Position numbers and translations under genes: made by a program. The notes beneath the pieces are model-generated. The model made no database searches. It saw only the letters and a program-made list of their open reading frames with translations, and was not told the DNA's origin. A DNA stretch of 64,000 nt from Pseudonocardia sp. T1-2H (lineage in GTDB: Bacteria > Actinomycetota > Actinomycetes > Mycobacteriales > Pseudonocardiaceae): positions 5,828,001-5,892,000 of the forward strand of contig NZ_JBBPCL010000001.1 of the NCBI RefSeq assembly GCF_038039215.1, written 5' to 3'. Below, one piece after another: positions 1 to 7,929 of the stretch; the stretch's first letter is position 1; the number at the start of each line of letters is the position of its first letter.

Positions 1-76
1 ACTTCCGGGTCCAGTTGACCAGCTTCTCGACGCTGGTCAGCAGGACGCCGCTGGGCAGGTGCTCCTCGAGTCCCAT
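1..76 (-). CDS. nuoB: NADH-quinone oxidoreductase subunit B, N-terminal fragment (runs off window)
   Basis: Only the first 25 codons are present; the gene continues beyond position 1. The readable N-terminus ([20 protein letters not shown]) is the characteristic start of NuoB, the complex I subunit carrying the N2 [4Fe-4S] cluster next to the quinone site. The ATG is at 74-76, preceded on the minus strand by a GGAGGAG ribosome binding site. It lies 27 nt downstream of nuoA on the same strand, the usual nuoAB order. The cluster ligands lie outside the window, so identity rests on the N-terminal motif and the context. Confidence 0.9.
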   Translation of the reverse strand, partial: MGLEEHLPSGVLLTSVEKLVNWTRK

Positions 77-103
77 GTCGGCTCCTCCTCTAGTCCCGTC
101 GAC

Positions 104-469
104 TCAGTTCCAGTCGAGTCCGCCGCGTCGCCACACGTACATGTAGGCGAAGCCGACGGTGATGATGAACAGCACGATCTCCACCAGCCCGAACACGCCC
201 AGCGCGTCCGCGGTCACCGCGAAGGGGTAGAGGAAGACCATCTCGATGTCGAAGAGGATGAACAGCATCGCCGTGAGGTAGTAGGCGACGGGCATCCGGC
301 CGCCGCCCACGACGGGCTGCGGCGAGGGCTCGATCCCGCACTCGTAGGCGTCCAGCTTCGCGCGGTTGTACCGCCGCGGGCCGATGTAGGGCGCCGCGGT
401 CACGGAGAAGAGCGCGAAAGCCCCCGCGAGGGCGAACATCAGCACCAAGGGGAGATAGGGATCGAGCAT
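104..469 (-). CDS. nuoA: NADH-quinone oxidoreductase subunit A
   Basis: This is a 121-residue membrane subunit of respiratory complex I, the proton-pumping NADH:menaquinone oxidoreductase. Three hydrophobic helices (about residues 7-27, 62-82 and 90-112) match the NuoA topology. The family signature YECGIEP falls at residues 42-48, in the loop near the quinone site. Length is typical. It is followed by nuoB after 27 nt, so this is the first structural gene of the nuo operon. About 90 nt upstream is a truncated reductase reading frame, and beyond that two candidate Rex operators, so the operon promoter probably lies upstream of that remnant. Confidence 0.97.
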   Translation of the reverse strand: MLDPYLPLVLMFALAGAFALFSVTAAPYIGPRRYNRAKLDAYECGIEPSPQPVVGGGRMPVAYYLTAMLFILFDIEMVFLYPFAVTADALGVFGLVEIVLFIITVGFAYMYVWRRGGLDWN

Positions 470-558
470 CGTGCACCTTCGTCGTCTGCACTGCTACGTG
501 TGTGGATCGATACCGAGCGTGGTGGGGACCATAAGTGCCGCTCGTCACCCCGCCGAGG

Positions 559-753
559 TCAGGACAGGCTTACCCGGCGATCTTGCGGCCGGTGCGCGCC
601 TGGTCGTGGCGGGTCCTTCTCGAGCAGCAGCACGTCGAGGCCGGCGCGGGCCTGGGAGTCCGCGGCGGTGGGCCCCGCCGGACCGGCACCGACCAGGATG
701 ACGTCGGCCTCGGATCCGGTCGGGGCGCCAGTGGTGGGTTCGGGCGCGTCCAT
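559..753 (-). pseudogene. Geranylgeranyl reductase remnant (N-terminal 64 codons)
   Basis: A 64-codon frame starts at the ATG at 751-753, with an AGGAG ribosome binding site 6 nt upstream. Residues about 20-48 form an FAD Rossmann motif (DVILVGAGPAG, then LDVLLLEKD) like the start of geranylgeranyl-reductase-family flavoproteins, which in many actinobacteria sit between menG and nuoA and reduce isoprenoid chains such as the menaquinone side chain. A full enzyme has about 400 residues. Here the frame runs into unrelated residues and stops, and no later part of the enzyme is found in any frame before nuoA. I read it as a deletion remnant whose promoter and translation start survive. A functional short leader peptide is possible but less likely. 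Confidence 0.7.
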
Positions 754-761
754 TCGGCTCC

Positions 762-779
762 TTGTGAACTGGTTCACGA
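762..779 (-). promoter_or_regulatory. Candidate Rex operator 1 (nuo side)
   Basis: The plus strand reads TTGTGAACTGGTTCACGA, with perfect GTGAAC/GTTCAC inverted arms. It matches the actinobacterial Rex consensus (TTGTGAA-N4-TTCACAA) apart from one outer base. It lies 9 nt upstream of the remnant start codon, where a bound dimer would block transcription or initiation. Rex is encoded in this same window. The assignment is by consensus and is not experimentally shown. Confidence 0.7.
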
Positions 780-784
780 GGTAC

Positions 785-802
785 TTGTGAACTGTTTCAC
801 GA
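785..802 (-). promoter_or_regulatory. Candidate Rex operator 2 (tandem with operator 1)
   Basis: The plus strand reads TTGTGAACTGTTTCACGA, a second near-palindrome centred 23 bp from the first. The repetition of the same 18-mer in a short intergenic region argues against chance. Spacing of about two helical turns would place two dimers on the same face of the DNA. Confidence 0.68.
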
Positions 803-858
803 AGTCCGGCGATAAGTCCAGAGAACCCCCGCACCACCGGCGGGCGAACCTCAGGGGG

Positions 859-1557
859 TCAGCTTTCGTCCGGTTTGCGGGCCCGGTGCAGGGCGACCGC
901 ACCGCCCGTCAGGTCCCGCCACGCGGCGTCGGTCCAGCCCGCCCCGATGATCCGCCGCGCGAGCTCCGGCTGGGTGGGCCAGGCGAGGATCGAGTCCGCG
1001 AGATAGGTGTAGGCCTCGGGGTTCGACGACACCCGCCGGGCGACGGCCGGGAGCACCCGGCGGAGCATCCCTTCCTGGTAGACCGCCCGGAACGGGGTCC
1101 ACGTGGGGGTGGAGAACTCGCACACGACGAGCCGTCCGCCCGGCCGCGTCACCCGGGCCAGCTCGCGCAGCGCGAGGTCCGTGTCCGCGACGTTGCGCAG
1201 CCCGAAGGAGATCGTGACGGCGTCGAACACGCCGTCCGCGAAGGGCAGGTGCAGCGCGTCCGCGGCGACCTTCGGGACCGGGCGGGCCGCGCCGGCCTTC
1301 AGCATCCCGAGCGAGAAGTCCGCGGCGACGCACCATGCGCCCGAACGGCCGAGCTCGACGGTGGAGACCGCGGTACCGGCCGCGAGGTCCAGGACCCTCT
1401 CCCCGGGGCGCAGGTCGAGCGCGCGCCGGGTCATGACCCGCCAGCGCCGGTCCTGCCCGCCGGAGAGGACGGTGTTGGTGACGTCGTACCGCCGCGCGAC
1501 GCCGTCGAACATCGACGCGACGTCGCGGGGGTCCTTGTCGAGATCGGCCCTGGCCAC
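859..1557 (-). CDS. menG: Demethylmenaquinone methyltransferase
   Basis: This 232-residue SAM-dependent methyltransferase (UbiE/MenG family) methylates demethylmenaquinone in the last step of menaquinone synthesis. The SAM motif I is [16 protein letters not shown], about residue 50. The family motifs TISFGLRNV and the C-terminal [13 protein letters not shown] are clear. I chose the GTG at 1555-1557 because it gives an N-terminus ([10 protein letters not shown]) aligning with the known mycobacterial start (MSRAALDKDP); an open frame extends further upstream but looks non-coding. It lies downstream of two mannosyltransferase-like genes on the same strand, the same neighbour order as mgtA-menG in mycobacteria. 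Confidence 0.95.
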   Translation of the reverse strand: MARADLDKDPRDVASMFDGVARRYDVTNTVLSGGQDRRWRVMTRRALDLRPGERVLDLAAGTAVSTVELGRSGAWCVAADFSLGMLKAGAARPVPKVAADALHLPFADGVFDAVTISFGLRNVADTDLALRELARVTRPGGRLVVCEFSTPTWTPFRAVYQEGMLRRVLPAVARRVSSNPEAYTYLADSILAWPTQPELARRIIGAGWTDAAWRDLTGGAVALHRARKPDES

Positions 1558-1607
1558 GGACACGACCCTACGGGGCGGCCCGTTCCCCGCGCCTGCGGAC
1601 GTGAGAT

Positions 1608-1650
1608 GAACACCAGCGCTCTTCGATCTGGGGCCGGCCCACTGGTGTTC
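1608..1650 (-). terminator. Hairpin between glycosyltransferase and menG
   Basis: Nine-base inverted arms GAACACCAG (1608-1616) and CTGGTGTTC (1642-1650) are separated by 25 nt. It sits between the stop of the upstream glycosyltransferase and the menG start, both on the minus strand. It could be a weak terminator or attenuator. The long loop and lack of a T tract keep confidence low. Confidence 0.35.
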
Positions 1651-1716
1651 CTCATGAACGCGCCCATGCCGTGCAGGGCGATCCAACGGTGGTCGTAGGC
1701 GCACACATCCGTATCG

Positions 1717-2820
1717 CTACGGAGCCAGGGTCGCCAGCATCCGGTCGACCGACGCCGGCCAGCCGAACTCCTCCGCCCGGGACCGCGCGGCGCCCCGGCG
1801 GACCGCCTCGTCCGCGGCCAGCAGCGTCGTCACCCCGGCGGCGAACGCGGCCGGCGAGTCCTCCGCGGCGGCCCCGCTCCCGGCCACGATCTCGGGCAGG
1901 GCCGACGACCGGGACACCACCACCGGCGTCCCGCTGGCGAGCGCCTCGAGAGCCGAGAGCCCGAACGTCTCGTGCGGCCCGGGCGCGAGCGACACGTCCG
2001 CCGACGCGAGCAGGGCCGCGAGCTGCGCCCGCCCCGGGACGAAGCCCACGAACGTCACCGGGAGCCCGGCCGCGCGCCGCTCCAGCGCGGCCCGCCGCGG
2101 CCCGTCGCCGGCCACGACGAGCCGGACGTCGAGCCCCGCGTCGCGGAGGGCCGCCACGGTGTCCACGCTCCGCTCGGGGTGCTTCTCCGGGGACAGCCGC
2201 CCGGCGTGCACGAGCAGCGCCTGCGCGCCGCGGCCCAGCTCGGCGCGCAGGGCGGGATCGCGGTGCAGCGGGGAGAACGTCGCGAGGTCCACGCCGAGGG
2301 GCACCCGCCGGACGTTGGTGGCGCCGATCCGGTCGAACTCGGCGCCGGCGAACGCGGTGGTGCAGACGACGGTGTCGTAGGCGGCGGCCATCCTGGCGTT
2401 GGCCGCGTCCGCGACCCGCCGGGCGACGCCGGGGGGCAGCAGGAACTGGCTCAGCAGCCGGTCCAGCCGCTCGTGCGAGATCACCACGCTCGGCACCGCG
2501 CGGCGGGCGGCCCAGGTCCCGAGGCCGCGCAGGGTCAGCCGGTCCGACACCTCGATCGCGTCCGGCCGCAGCCGCTCCAGCAGGCGCTGCACCCGCCACG
2601 GGTCGACGGCCCGGTAGCCGCCGGTGCCGGGCAGCCGGGGCGCGGCGATGGTCGCCCGGCGGATCCCGCCGGGCAGCAGGTCCGTGGCGTTGCGCGGCCC
2701 GGGCACCACGAGGACGACCTCGTGCCCGCGCGTCACGTACCCGGCGCCGAGCGCGTGCAGGGCCGTACGCAGGCCACCGGAGCGGGGACCGTAGAAGTTC
2801 GCGAGCTGGACGATCCGCAC
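1717..2820 (-). CDS. GT4-family glycosyltransferase
   Basis: This 367-residue GT-B glycosyltransferase of family GT4 begins with the Gly-rich loop of the N-terminal Rossmann domain (FYGPRSGGLRTAL, residues 9-21). The C-terminal domain carries the EX7E sugar-nucleotide motif (ETFGLSALEAL). No signal peptide or membrane span is visible, so it should act on the cytoplasmic face. It starts with GTG one base after the mgtA stop, so the two are almost certainly cotranscribed. By neighbourhood it probably transfers mannose or another hexose onto a lipid acceptor such as a phosphatidylinositol mannoside or glucuronosyl-diacylglycerol. Donor and acceptor cannot be read from the sequence. Confidence 0.85.
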   Translation of the reverse strand: MRIVQLANFYGPRSGGLRTALHALGAGYVTRGHEVVLVVPGPRNATDLLPGGIRRATIAAPRLPGTGGYRAVDPWRVQRLLERLRPDAIEVSDRLTLRGLGTWAARRAVPSVVISHERLDRLLSQFLLPPGVARRVADAANARMAAAYDTVVCTTAFAGAEFDRIGATNVRRVPLGVDLATFSPLHRDPALRAELGRGAQALLVHAGRLSPEKHPERSVDTVAALRDAGLDVRLVVAGDGPRRAALERRAAGLPVTFVGFVPGRAQLAALLASADVSLAPGPHETFGLSALEALASGTPVVVSRSSALPEIVAGSGAAAEDSPAAFAAGVTTLLAADEAVRRGAARSRAEEFGWPASVDRMLATLAP

Positions 2821-2821
2821 G

Positions 2822-3979
2822 TCACGCGGCCTGTGCCGTCCCGGCGGCGCCCAGCACGTCCAGGTAGTGCGCGATCAGCTCGTCCCCCACCACCGACCAG
2901 GTCCGGCGCAGCACCGAGCGCCGCGCCGCCGAGCCGAAGGCCGTGCGGCGCAACGGGTCCCGCAACGTCTCGACGGCCGCGCGGAGCTCGGCGTCCGCGA
3001 CACGCGATCCGGGGTCCGCCGCGTCCGCCCCGTCCGGCCGCGGCGGGACGAGGTAGCCGGTCCGGCCGGGCAGCACCAGGTCCCGCGGGCCGCCCGCGTC
3101 CGGCGCCACCACCGGCAGCCCGGACGCCAGCGCCTCCTGGACCGCCTGGCAGAACGTCTCGGCCGGGCCGGTGTGGACGAACACGTCCAGCGAGGCGTAG
3201 ATCGCCGCCAGCTCGTCGCCGCCGCGGAAACCGAGGAACGCCGCCTCCGGCAGGGCCGCGCGGAGCCGCTCCTCGCTGGGCCCGGACCCGACCACGACGA
3301 GCCGCACGCCGGGCATCCCACCCAGCACCGCCAGCCGTTCCACCTGCTTCTCCGGCGCGAGCCGCCCCACGTACCCGACCAGCAGCTCGCCGTCCGGGGC
3401 CAGCTCCGCCCGCAGGTCGACGGAGCGCCGGGCAGGGGTGAAGCGCCGGGTGTCGACGCCGCGGGCCCAGCGGTGCACGCGTGGCACCCCGCGCTCGCGC
3501 AGCGCCTCGGTGGCCCAGCTCGACGGCGCAAGCGTCCGGTCCGCCTGCGCGTGCAGCCGGCAGGTCCAGCGCCAGGCGGCGCGGGCGGTGAGTCCGAGGC
3601 CGTAGGACGACGCGAACCCGGCGACGTCCGTCTGGTAGATCGCGACCGTCGGGATCCCGAGCTTGCGGGCGGCGGCCAGCCCCCGCGCCCCGACGACGAA
3701 CGGCGCCGCCAGGTGCACGACGTCCGGCGCGAACTCGCGCAGCGCCTTGAGGATCCGCCGGCTCGGCACCCCGACCGGCATGGACGACACCACGGGCAGC
3801 TCCAGCGCGGGCACCCGCACCACGCGGATCCCCTCGTGGTCCTCGGACTCGTCCGTCCCGGGGGCGATCACCAGCACCTCGTGGCCCGCGGCGCGCAGGT
3901 GCTCGCAGACCCTCAGCACGGAGTTCGTGACGCCGTTGACCACCGGCAGGAAGCATTCGGACACGATGGCGACTCGCAC
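2822..3979 (-). CDS. mgtA: GDP-mannose-dependent alpha-mannosyltransferase (MgtA-like)
   Basis: This 385-residue GT4 glycosyltransferase closely resembles mycobacterial/corynebacterial MgtA, which mannosylates a glucuronosyl-diacylglycerol anchor for lipomannan-like glycolipids. Recognisable blocks are [11 protein letters not shown] near the start, [25 protein letters not shown] and [17 protein letters not shown], the last carrying the EX7E motif. I placed the start at the GTG at 3977-3979 ([12 protein letters not shown]), matching the family N-terminus; the 47 upstream codons of open frame are arginine/proline-rich and look non-coding. With the adjacent glycosyltransferase and menG it follows the mycobacterial gene order. 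Confidence 0.9.
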   Translation of the reverse strand: MRVAIVSECFLPVVNGVTNSVLRVCEHLRAAGHEVLVIAPGTDESEDHEGIRVVRVPALELPVVSSMPVGVPSRRILKALREFAPDVVHLAAPFVVGARGLAAARKLGIPTVAIYQTDVAGFASSYGLGLTARAAWRWTCRLHAQADRTLAPSSWATEALRERGVPRVHRWARGVDTRRFTPARRSVDLRAELAPDGELLVGYVGRLAPEKQVERLAVLGGMPGVRLVVVGSGPSEERLRAALPEAAFLGFRGGDELAAIYASLDVFVHTGPAETFCQAVQEALASGLPVVAPDAGGPRDLVLPGRTGYLVPPRPDGADAADPGSRVADAELRAAVETLRDPLRRTAFGSAARRSVLRRTWSVVGDELIAHYLDVLGAAGTAQAA

Positions 3980-4143
3980 GGTGGAACCGTGGCGTCCCCG
4001 GGGCGCCGCAGGCCGTCGCGGACGTGTCAGGGCGCCGAACCCCCGGCCAACACCCGGTTCCCGGCCCGGAATTGGCCCGCACGGTCCCGGGTCGTCACCG
4101 GCCGGACGCCGCGAGGTCATCCGGCGCCCCGACCCTCGGGCCC

Positions 4144-5001
4144 ATGACGGTCCTGCCCCTGCCCAGGGTCCCCGCCACGGTCACGGACCGCCGGCGGGCC
4201 CCCGCCCCGGTCGATCCCGGCCTGCTCTCCCGCGCCCTGGACGTCGCGGGGCGGTTGGCGAACGATGCCGCCGAGGTGATCACCGCGACCACCGGCCGCG
4301 GGGTCGCCACCGGCGCCGTCACCAAGGCCAACCCGTTCGACTGGGTCACCGACACCGACCGCACGCTGGAACGGCACACCCGCCGGGTCCTGGCCGCGGA
4401 GTTCCCGGACGTCCCGGTCGTCGGCGAGGAGTACGGGGCGGATGCGAACGCGGCCGCGGCGCCGCTGCGCTGGGTGGTCGACCCGGTGGACGGCACGGCG
4501 AACTACGTCGCCGGCTTCCCGTGGTGTGCGTACAGCCTGGCGCTGGTCGACGCGGACGGCCCGGTCGTCGGCGTGCTCGCGGACCCGAGCCGCGCGCAGA
4601 TCTACGCCGCGGCACGCGGCCGCGGGGTCCGGGCGAACGGGACGCCGGTGCGGATCGACCCGCGGACCACCGCCGCGGGCGGGCTGATCTGTGCCGAGTC
4701 GCCGAGCCAGGACCTGCTGGACGCCGCGGCCGCGCACCACGCGGGGATCAGGGTGCTCGGCTCGTCCGCGCTCGCGATCGCGCAGGTCGCGTTGGGTCGG
4801 GCCACTGCGGCGGTGCTGGATCGGTACCACGAGTGGGACGTCGCGGGGGCACTGTGCCTGGCCGCCGAGGCAGGGGCGGTGGTCGTCGACCGGGACGGCA
4901 GGGCGGACCCGCTACCCGCGGACGGGCTGCTGGTCGCCGCCCCGGGCGTGGCGGACGAGGTGCACGGCTGGTGGCGCCGGGCCTCTCCCGGGCCGCGCTA
5001 G
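4144..5001 (+). CDS. Inositol monophosphatase family protein
   Basis: This 285-residue Mg2+-dependent sugar phosphatase of the IMPase/FIG fold shows GEE at residues 94-96, the metal-binding DPVDGTAN at 113-120 and the second metal motif [14 protein letters not shown] near residue 235. It probably hydrolyses inositol-1-phosphate or a related phosphate ester; histidinol phosphate is a possible alternative in actinobacteria. It is transcribed divergently from mgtA, so inositol for PI/PIM-type lipids would suit the neighbourhood, but this is inference. The ATG at 4144 gives a sensible N-terminus. It ends flush against the convergent DUF3592 gene, the two stop codons being adjacent. Confidence 0.88.
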   Translation: MTVLPLPRVPATVTDRRRAPAPVDPGLLSRALDVAGRLANDAAEVITATTGRGVATGAVTKANPFDWVTDTDRTLERHTRRVLAAEFPDVPVVGEEYGADANAAAAPLRWVVDPVDGTANYVAGFPWCAYSLALVDADGPVVGVLADPSRAQIYAAARGRGVRANGTPVRIDPRTTAAGGLICAESPSQDLLDAAAAHHAGIRVLGSSALAIAQVALGRATAAVLDRYHEWDVAGALCLAAEAGAVVVDRDGRADPLPADGLLVAAPGVADEVHGWWRRASPGPR

Positions 5002-5472
5002 CTAGCGGGACCGGCGGCGGCGGAGCCAGTAGGACGCGCCGCCGAACACCAGCCACACGACGACGAGCCCACCGGCCATCGACAGCAGCCCGCTCGCGGC
5101 GGTGCGCCCGGCGACCCGCACGTTCTCCGGGTTCGCGGCCTCGTACTCGACGGTGACCGTCTGGCCCGCGGTGAGCCCGCGCGGGTAGAGCACGCCGCGC
5201 TCGGGCACGACGAACTGCCCGTTGCGGTCGGTGAACCGGATCAGGGTGCGGGCGAGGCCCGGGTCGTCCAGCACCTCCGCCGAGGCGACGACGCGGCTGC
5301 GGGAGATCGCGACGTCGTCCACGACGGACCCGGCCAGCGCCACAACCGCGAGCACCGTCACGAAGGCCGCGACACCCACCAGGATCTGCGGGAGGAAGCG
5401 GTGCAGGGCTCGCCCGACGGTCCGCGAGCTGCCTCGCACGTCGGCGAGCAGATCACCCGCGCCGCTGGTCAC
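5002..5472 (-). CDS. DUF3592-type membrane protein
   Basis: This is a 156-residue protein with two predicted membrane helices (about residues 28-50 and 127-149). They flank an extracytoplasmic beta-rich segment with the pattern VEYEAANPENVRVAGR, typical of DUF3592 proteins. It ends in a basic cytoplasmic tail (WLRRRRSR). Its position between mgtA and menD/menF matches a conserved two-TM protein in mycobacteria (Rv0556, from memory). No biochemical function is known. It starts with GTG at 5470-5472, 127 nt from the divergent menF. Confidence 0.8.
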   Translation of the reverse strand: MTSGAGDLLADVRGSSRTVGRALHRFLPQILVGVAAFVTVLAVVALAGSVVDDVAISRSRVVASAEVLDDPGLARTLIRFTDRNGQFVVPERGVLYPRGLTAGQTVTVEYEAANPENVRVAGRTAASGLLSMAGGLVVVWLVFGGASYWLRRRRSR

Positions 5473-5599
5473 GAGGGGTGAGTCTAGGCGGACGACGCCG
5501 CCCGGCCGCGTCCGGTGCGGGACCCGTGTGGACGCCGTGTGGTGACCGCCTCCCCTGGCGGACGCGCATCGCCCGGCGCGGTTCCCTACCCTCGATCAC

Positions 5600-6850
5600 G
5601 TGACGATCGCCCCGTTGCCCGCAGGTCTGCGCGTCCGGACCCGGGCCGTCGACCTGCCTGGCAAGGGACTGCTGGACCTCCTGCCGGACTCCTCCGGGGT
5701 GCTGAGCTGGGTGCGCGAGGGCGACGGGATCGTCGGCTGGGGCGAGGTCGCGCGGTTCGAGACCGAGGGTCCGGACCGCTTCGCCGAGGCGGACGGCTGG
5801 TGGCGCCGGGTCGTCGCCGGGCTGGACGTGCACGATGAGCTGGGCCTGCCCGGCACCGGCGCCGTCGCCTTCACCAGCATCGCCTTCGGCGACCAGTCGC
5901 CGGGGTCCGTGCTGGTGGTGCCCCGCGTCGTCGTCGGGCAGCGGGACGGGCAGGCGTGGATCACCGAGTTCAGCAGCGGGGACATGCCGATGCAGCCGCG
6001 GTCGCTGCGGGCCGTCACCCCCGTGCGACCGACCGGGCCGCTGCGCTACGCGGACGGGTACCTGCCCGTCGACGGCTACCGGCGCGCGGTCGCCGAGGCG
6101 GTGCGTCGGATGCGGGCGGGCGAGCTGGACAAGGCCGCGCTCGCGCACGACCTGCTGGCCGTCGCGGACGAGCCGCTCGATCCCCGCTTCCTGCTCGCGG
6201 GGCTCGCGCGCCGCTATCCCACGTGCTGGTCCTTCGCCGTCGACGGGCTGGTGGGCGCCACCCCGGAGCTGCTGCTGCGCCGCCGCGGATCCGTCGTCGA
6301 GTCCCGGGTCCTGGCCGGCACGATCTGGCCCGGGGAGGGCGCGGACCCGGAGACGGCGCTCCTCGACTCGGGCAAGGACCAGCGCGAACACGCCTACGCC
6401 ATCGACTCCCTGACCGACGCGCTGCGGCCGTTCTGCACGACGCTCGACGTCCCCGAGCAGCCGTCGATCCTCGCCCTGCGCAACGTCTGGCATCTCGCCA
6501 GCGACGTCCGGGGCACGCTGGACCCGGCCTCCCCGGCGTCGCTGCTGCACCTCGTGGAGGTGGTGCACCCGACCGCCGCGGTCGGCGGCACCCCGACCAA
6601 GGAGGCGTGCACCCTGATCGCCGAGCTCGAGGGGATGGACCGCGGTCGGTACGCCGGCCCGGTCGGCTGGCTGGACGCCGACGGCGGCGGCGAGCTCGGC
6701 ATCGCCCTGCGCTGCGCCCAGCTCGACGGCCGGGTCGCCCGCCTGTTCGCGGGCTGCGGGATCGTCGCGGACTCCGACCCGGACTCCGAGGTGCGGGAGG
6801 CGGCCGCGAAGCTCGTCCCGGTGCGGGACGCGCTCGAGGGCGCGGAGTAG
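5600..6850 (+). CDS. menF: Isochorismate synthase
   Basis: This 416-residue chorismate-utilising enzyme isomerises chorismate to isochorismate, the entry step of menaquinone synthesis. Family blocks are visible: SRVLAGTIWPG, the DSGKDQREHAYAID helix, VVHPTAAVGGTPTKEAC and the C-terminal FAGCGIVADSDPDSE. In an enzyme of this type the product could instead be a siderophore precursor. However, menD is about 1.1 kb away and menB, E, A and G are all in the window, so a menaquinone role is the simplest reading. It starts with GTG at 5600; no other gene follows closely on the plus strand. Confidence 0.92.
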   Translation: MTIAPLPAGLRVRTRAVDLPGKGLLDLLPDSSGVLSWVREGDGIVGWGEVARFETEGPDRFAEADGWWRRVVAGLDVHDELGLPGTGAVAFTSIAFGDQSPGSVLVVPRVVVGQRDGQAWITEFSSGDMPMQPRSLRAVTPVRPTGPLRYADGYLPVDGYRRAVAEAVRRMRAGELDKAALAHDLLAVADEPLDPRFLLAGLARRYPTCWSFAVDGLVGATPELLLRRRGSVVESRVLAGTIWPGEGADPETALLDSGKDQREHAYAIDSLTDALRPFCTTLDVPEQPSILALRNVWHLASDVRGTLDPASPASLLHLVEVVHPTAAVGGTPTKEACTLIAELEGMDRGRYAGPVGWLDADGGGELGIALRCAQLDGRVARLFAGCGIVADSDPDSEVREAAAKLVPVRDALEGAE

Positions 6851-7006
6851 CGGTCGCGGCCACGACGACCGCCGCCGTCCCGGTTCCGGAGGGCGCGCCG
6901 GACCCGACGACCGGTCCCCCTGCCGTCGCGCCGACCACCGAGCCGACCACCACGACCGTCGTCGAGCCGCCGGTCCTCGAAGGCACACCGGACCCGACGA
7001 CGGCCC

Positions 7007-7816
7007 CTACCGGCTGAGCTCCGCCCGCGGTCCCGGAACCGCGTTTCCCCGCCGCGAGCTGAGCAGGAACGGCACCCCGGCCCCGAGCATCGCCGCGACG
7101 CCCGCGAGGTGCAGCGGGTCGGACAGCCCGCCCGGCGCGCCCTGGCCGAGTTCCGCGGCGTGCGCGCTCGCGAGAGCGACGAACGCGAGCCCGATCCGGC
7201 GCAGGAGCGGCCGGTCCCGGCGCAGCCCCGCGAGGACGGCCAGCACCCCCGCGGCACCCGCGCCGGACCAGGCGAGCAGGTCCGCGGTACCGGCCAGGCG
7301 GGCCGGGGTGCGGAGATCCGGTGCCAGCGAGGCCGTCATCCCCGCCACGACGATCGCGACCCCCAGGACCGCGGCGGTGATCGCGACGACCGGGGTGACC
7401 GCGGCCGAGCGGCGCCGCACGGCGAGCGCGAGCAGCACGACGACGCAGAACACGCCGACCGCCCCGACCAGCGGCCACAGCCCGTGCCGCGTCGACAGCC
7501 CGAGCGCCCGCGGCAGCGGGACGAGCACCGCGGCGCCGGCGACGGCGGCCGCGATCCGCCCGGCGCGGCGACTGCCGGAGGCGTGCCCGGCGAGCGCGAT
7601 CAGCACGGTGGCGATCGCGCCGCCGACCGTCAGGATCACGGCGGAGACCTGCACCGACGGCTCGGCCGAGCGCACGACCAGCCCGGCCGTCAGCGCCGTA
7701 CCGACGAGCGCGGCGCATTCCGCGGCGAAGGTCCGTGCGCTGCCGGCGGGGAGCGGGCGCGTCACTGCGCGGGTCACGGCACGGGTCGTGACCGGGGTGC
7801 GGGTGCTGGGGATCAC
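7007..7816 (-). CDS. Polytopic membrane protein of unknown function
   Basis: This protein of about 269 residues has seven to eight hydrophobic helices evenly spread after a basic Thr/Arg-rich N-terminus. The C-terminus is short and polar. No catalytic motif is recognisable. The layout resembles stand-alone integral sensor modules in actinobacteria, but I cannot name a family. I placed the start at the GTG at 7814-7816; a much longer open frame upstream is an antisense shadow of menD. It follows menD on the same strand with a gap of about 110 nt and may be its operon partner. Its C-terminus lies close to the unusual Pro/Thr-coding tract after menF. Confidence 0.7.
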   Translation of the reverse strand: MIPSTRTPVTTRAVTRAVTRPLPAGSARTFAAECAALVGTALTAGLVVRSAEPSVQVSAVILTVGGAIATVLIALAGHASGSRRAGRIAAAVAGAAVLVPLPRALGLSTRHGLWPLVGAVGVFCVVVLLALAVRRRSAAVTPVVAITAAVLGVAIVVAGMTASLAPDLRTPARLAGTADLLAWSGAGAAGVLAVLAGLRRDRPLLRRIGLAFVALASAHAAELGQGAPGGLSDPLHLAGVAAMLGAGVPFLLSSRRGNAVPGPRAELSR

Positions 7817-7929
7817 CGGCGCCTCGTGGGGAGGAGGGGCGGCAGGTCCGCGGGGTCGGGCCGGCCGGGAGCGCACGGGCTCCGCACCTCTGTCGGCGCC
7901 GCCGTGGGGTGCGTTACCGGACACCCCCG

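Noticed and set aside
762..802. TetR-type operator as alternative for the tandem palindromes
   Set aside because: No TetR gene is nearby, whereas both sites fit Rex and a third Rex-like site precedes rex itself.
5453..6988. 511-codon minus-strand open frame opposite menF
   Set aside because: Antisense shadow caused by high GC3; the plus-strand frame has all isochorismate synthase motifs.
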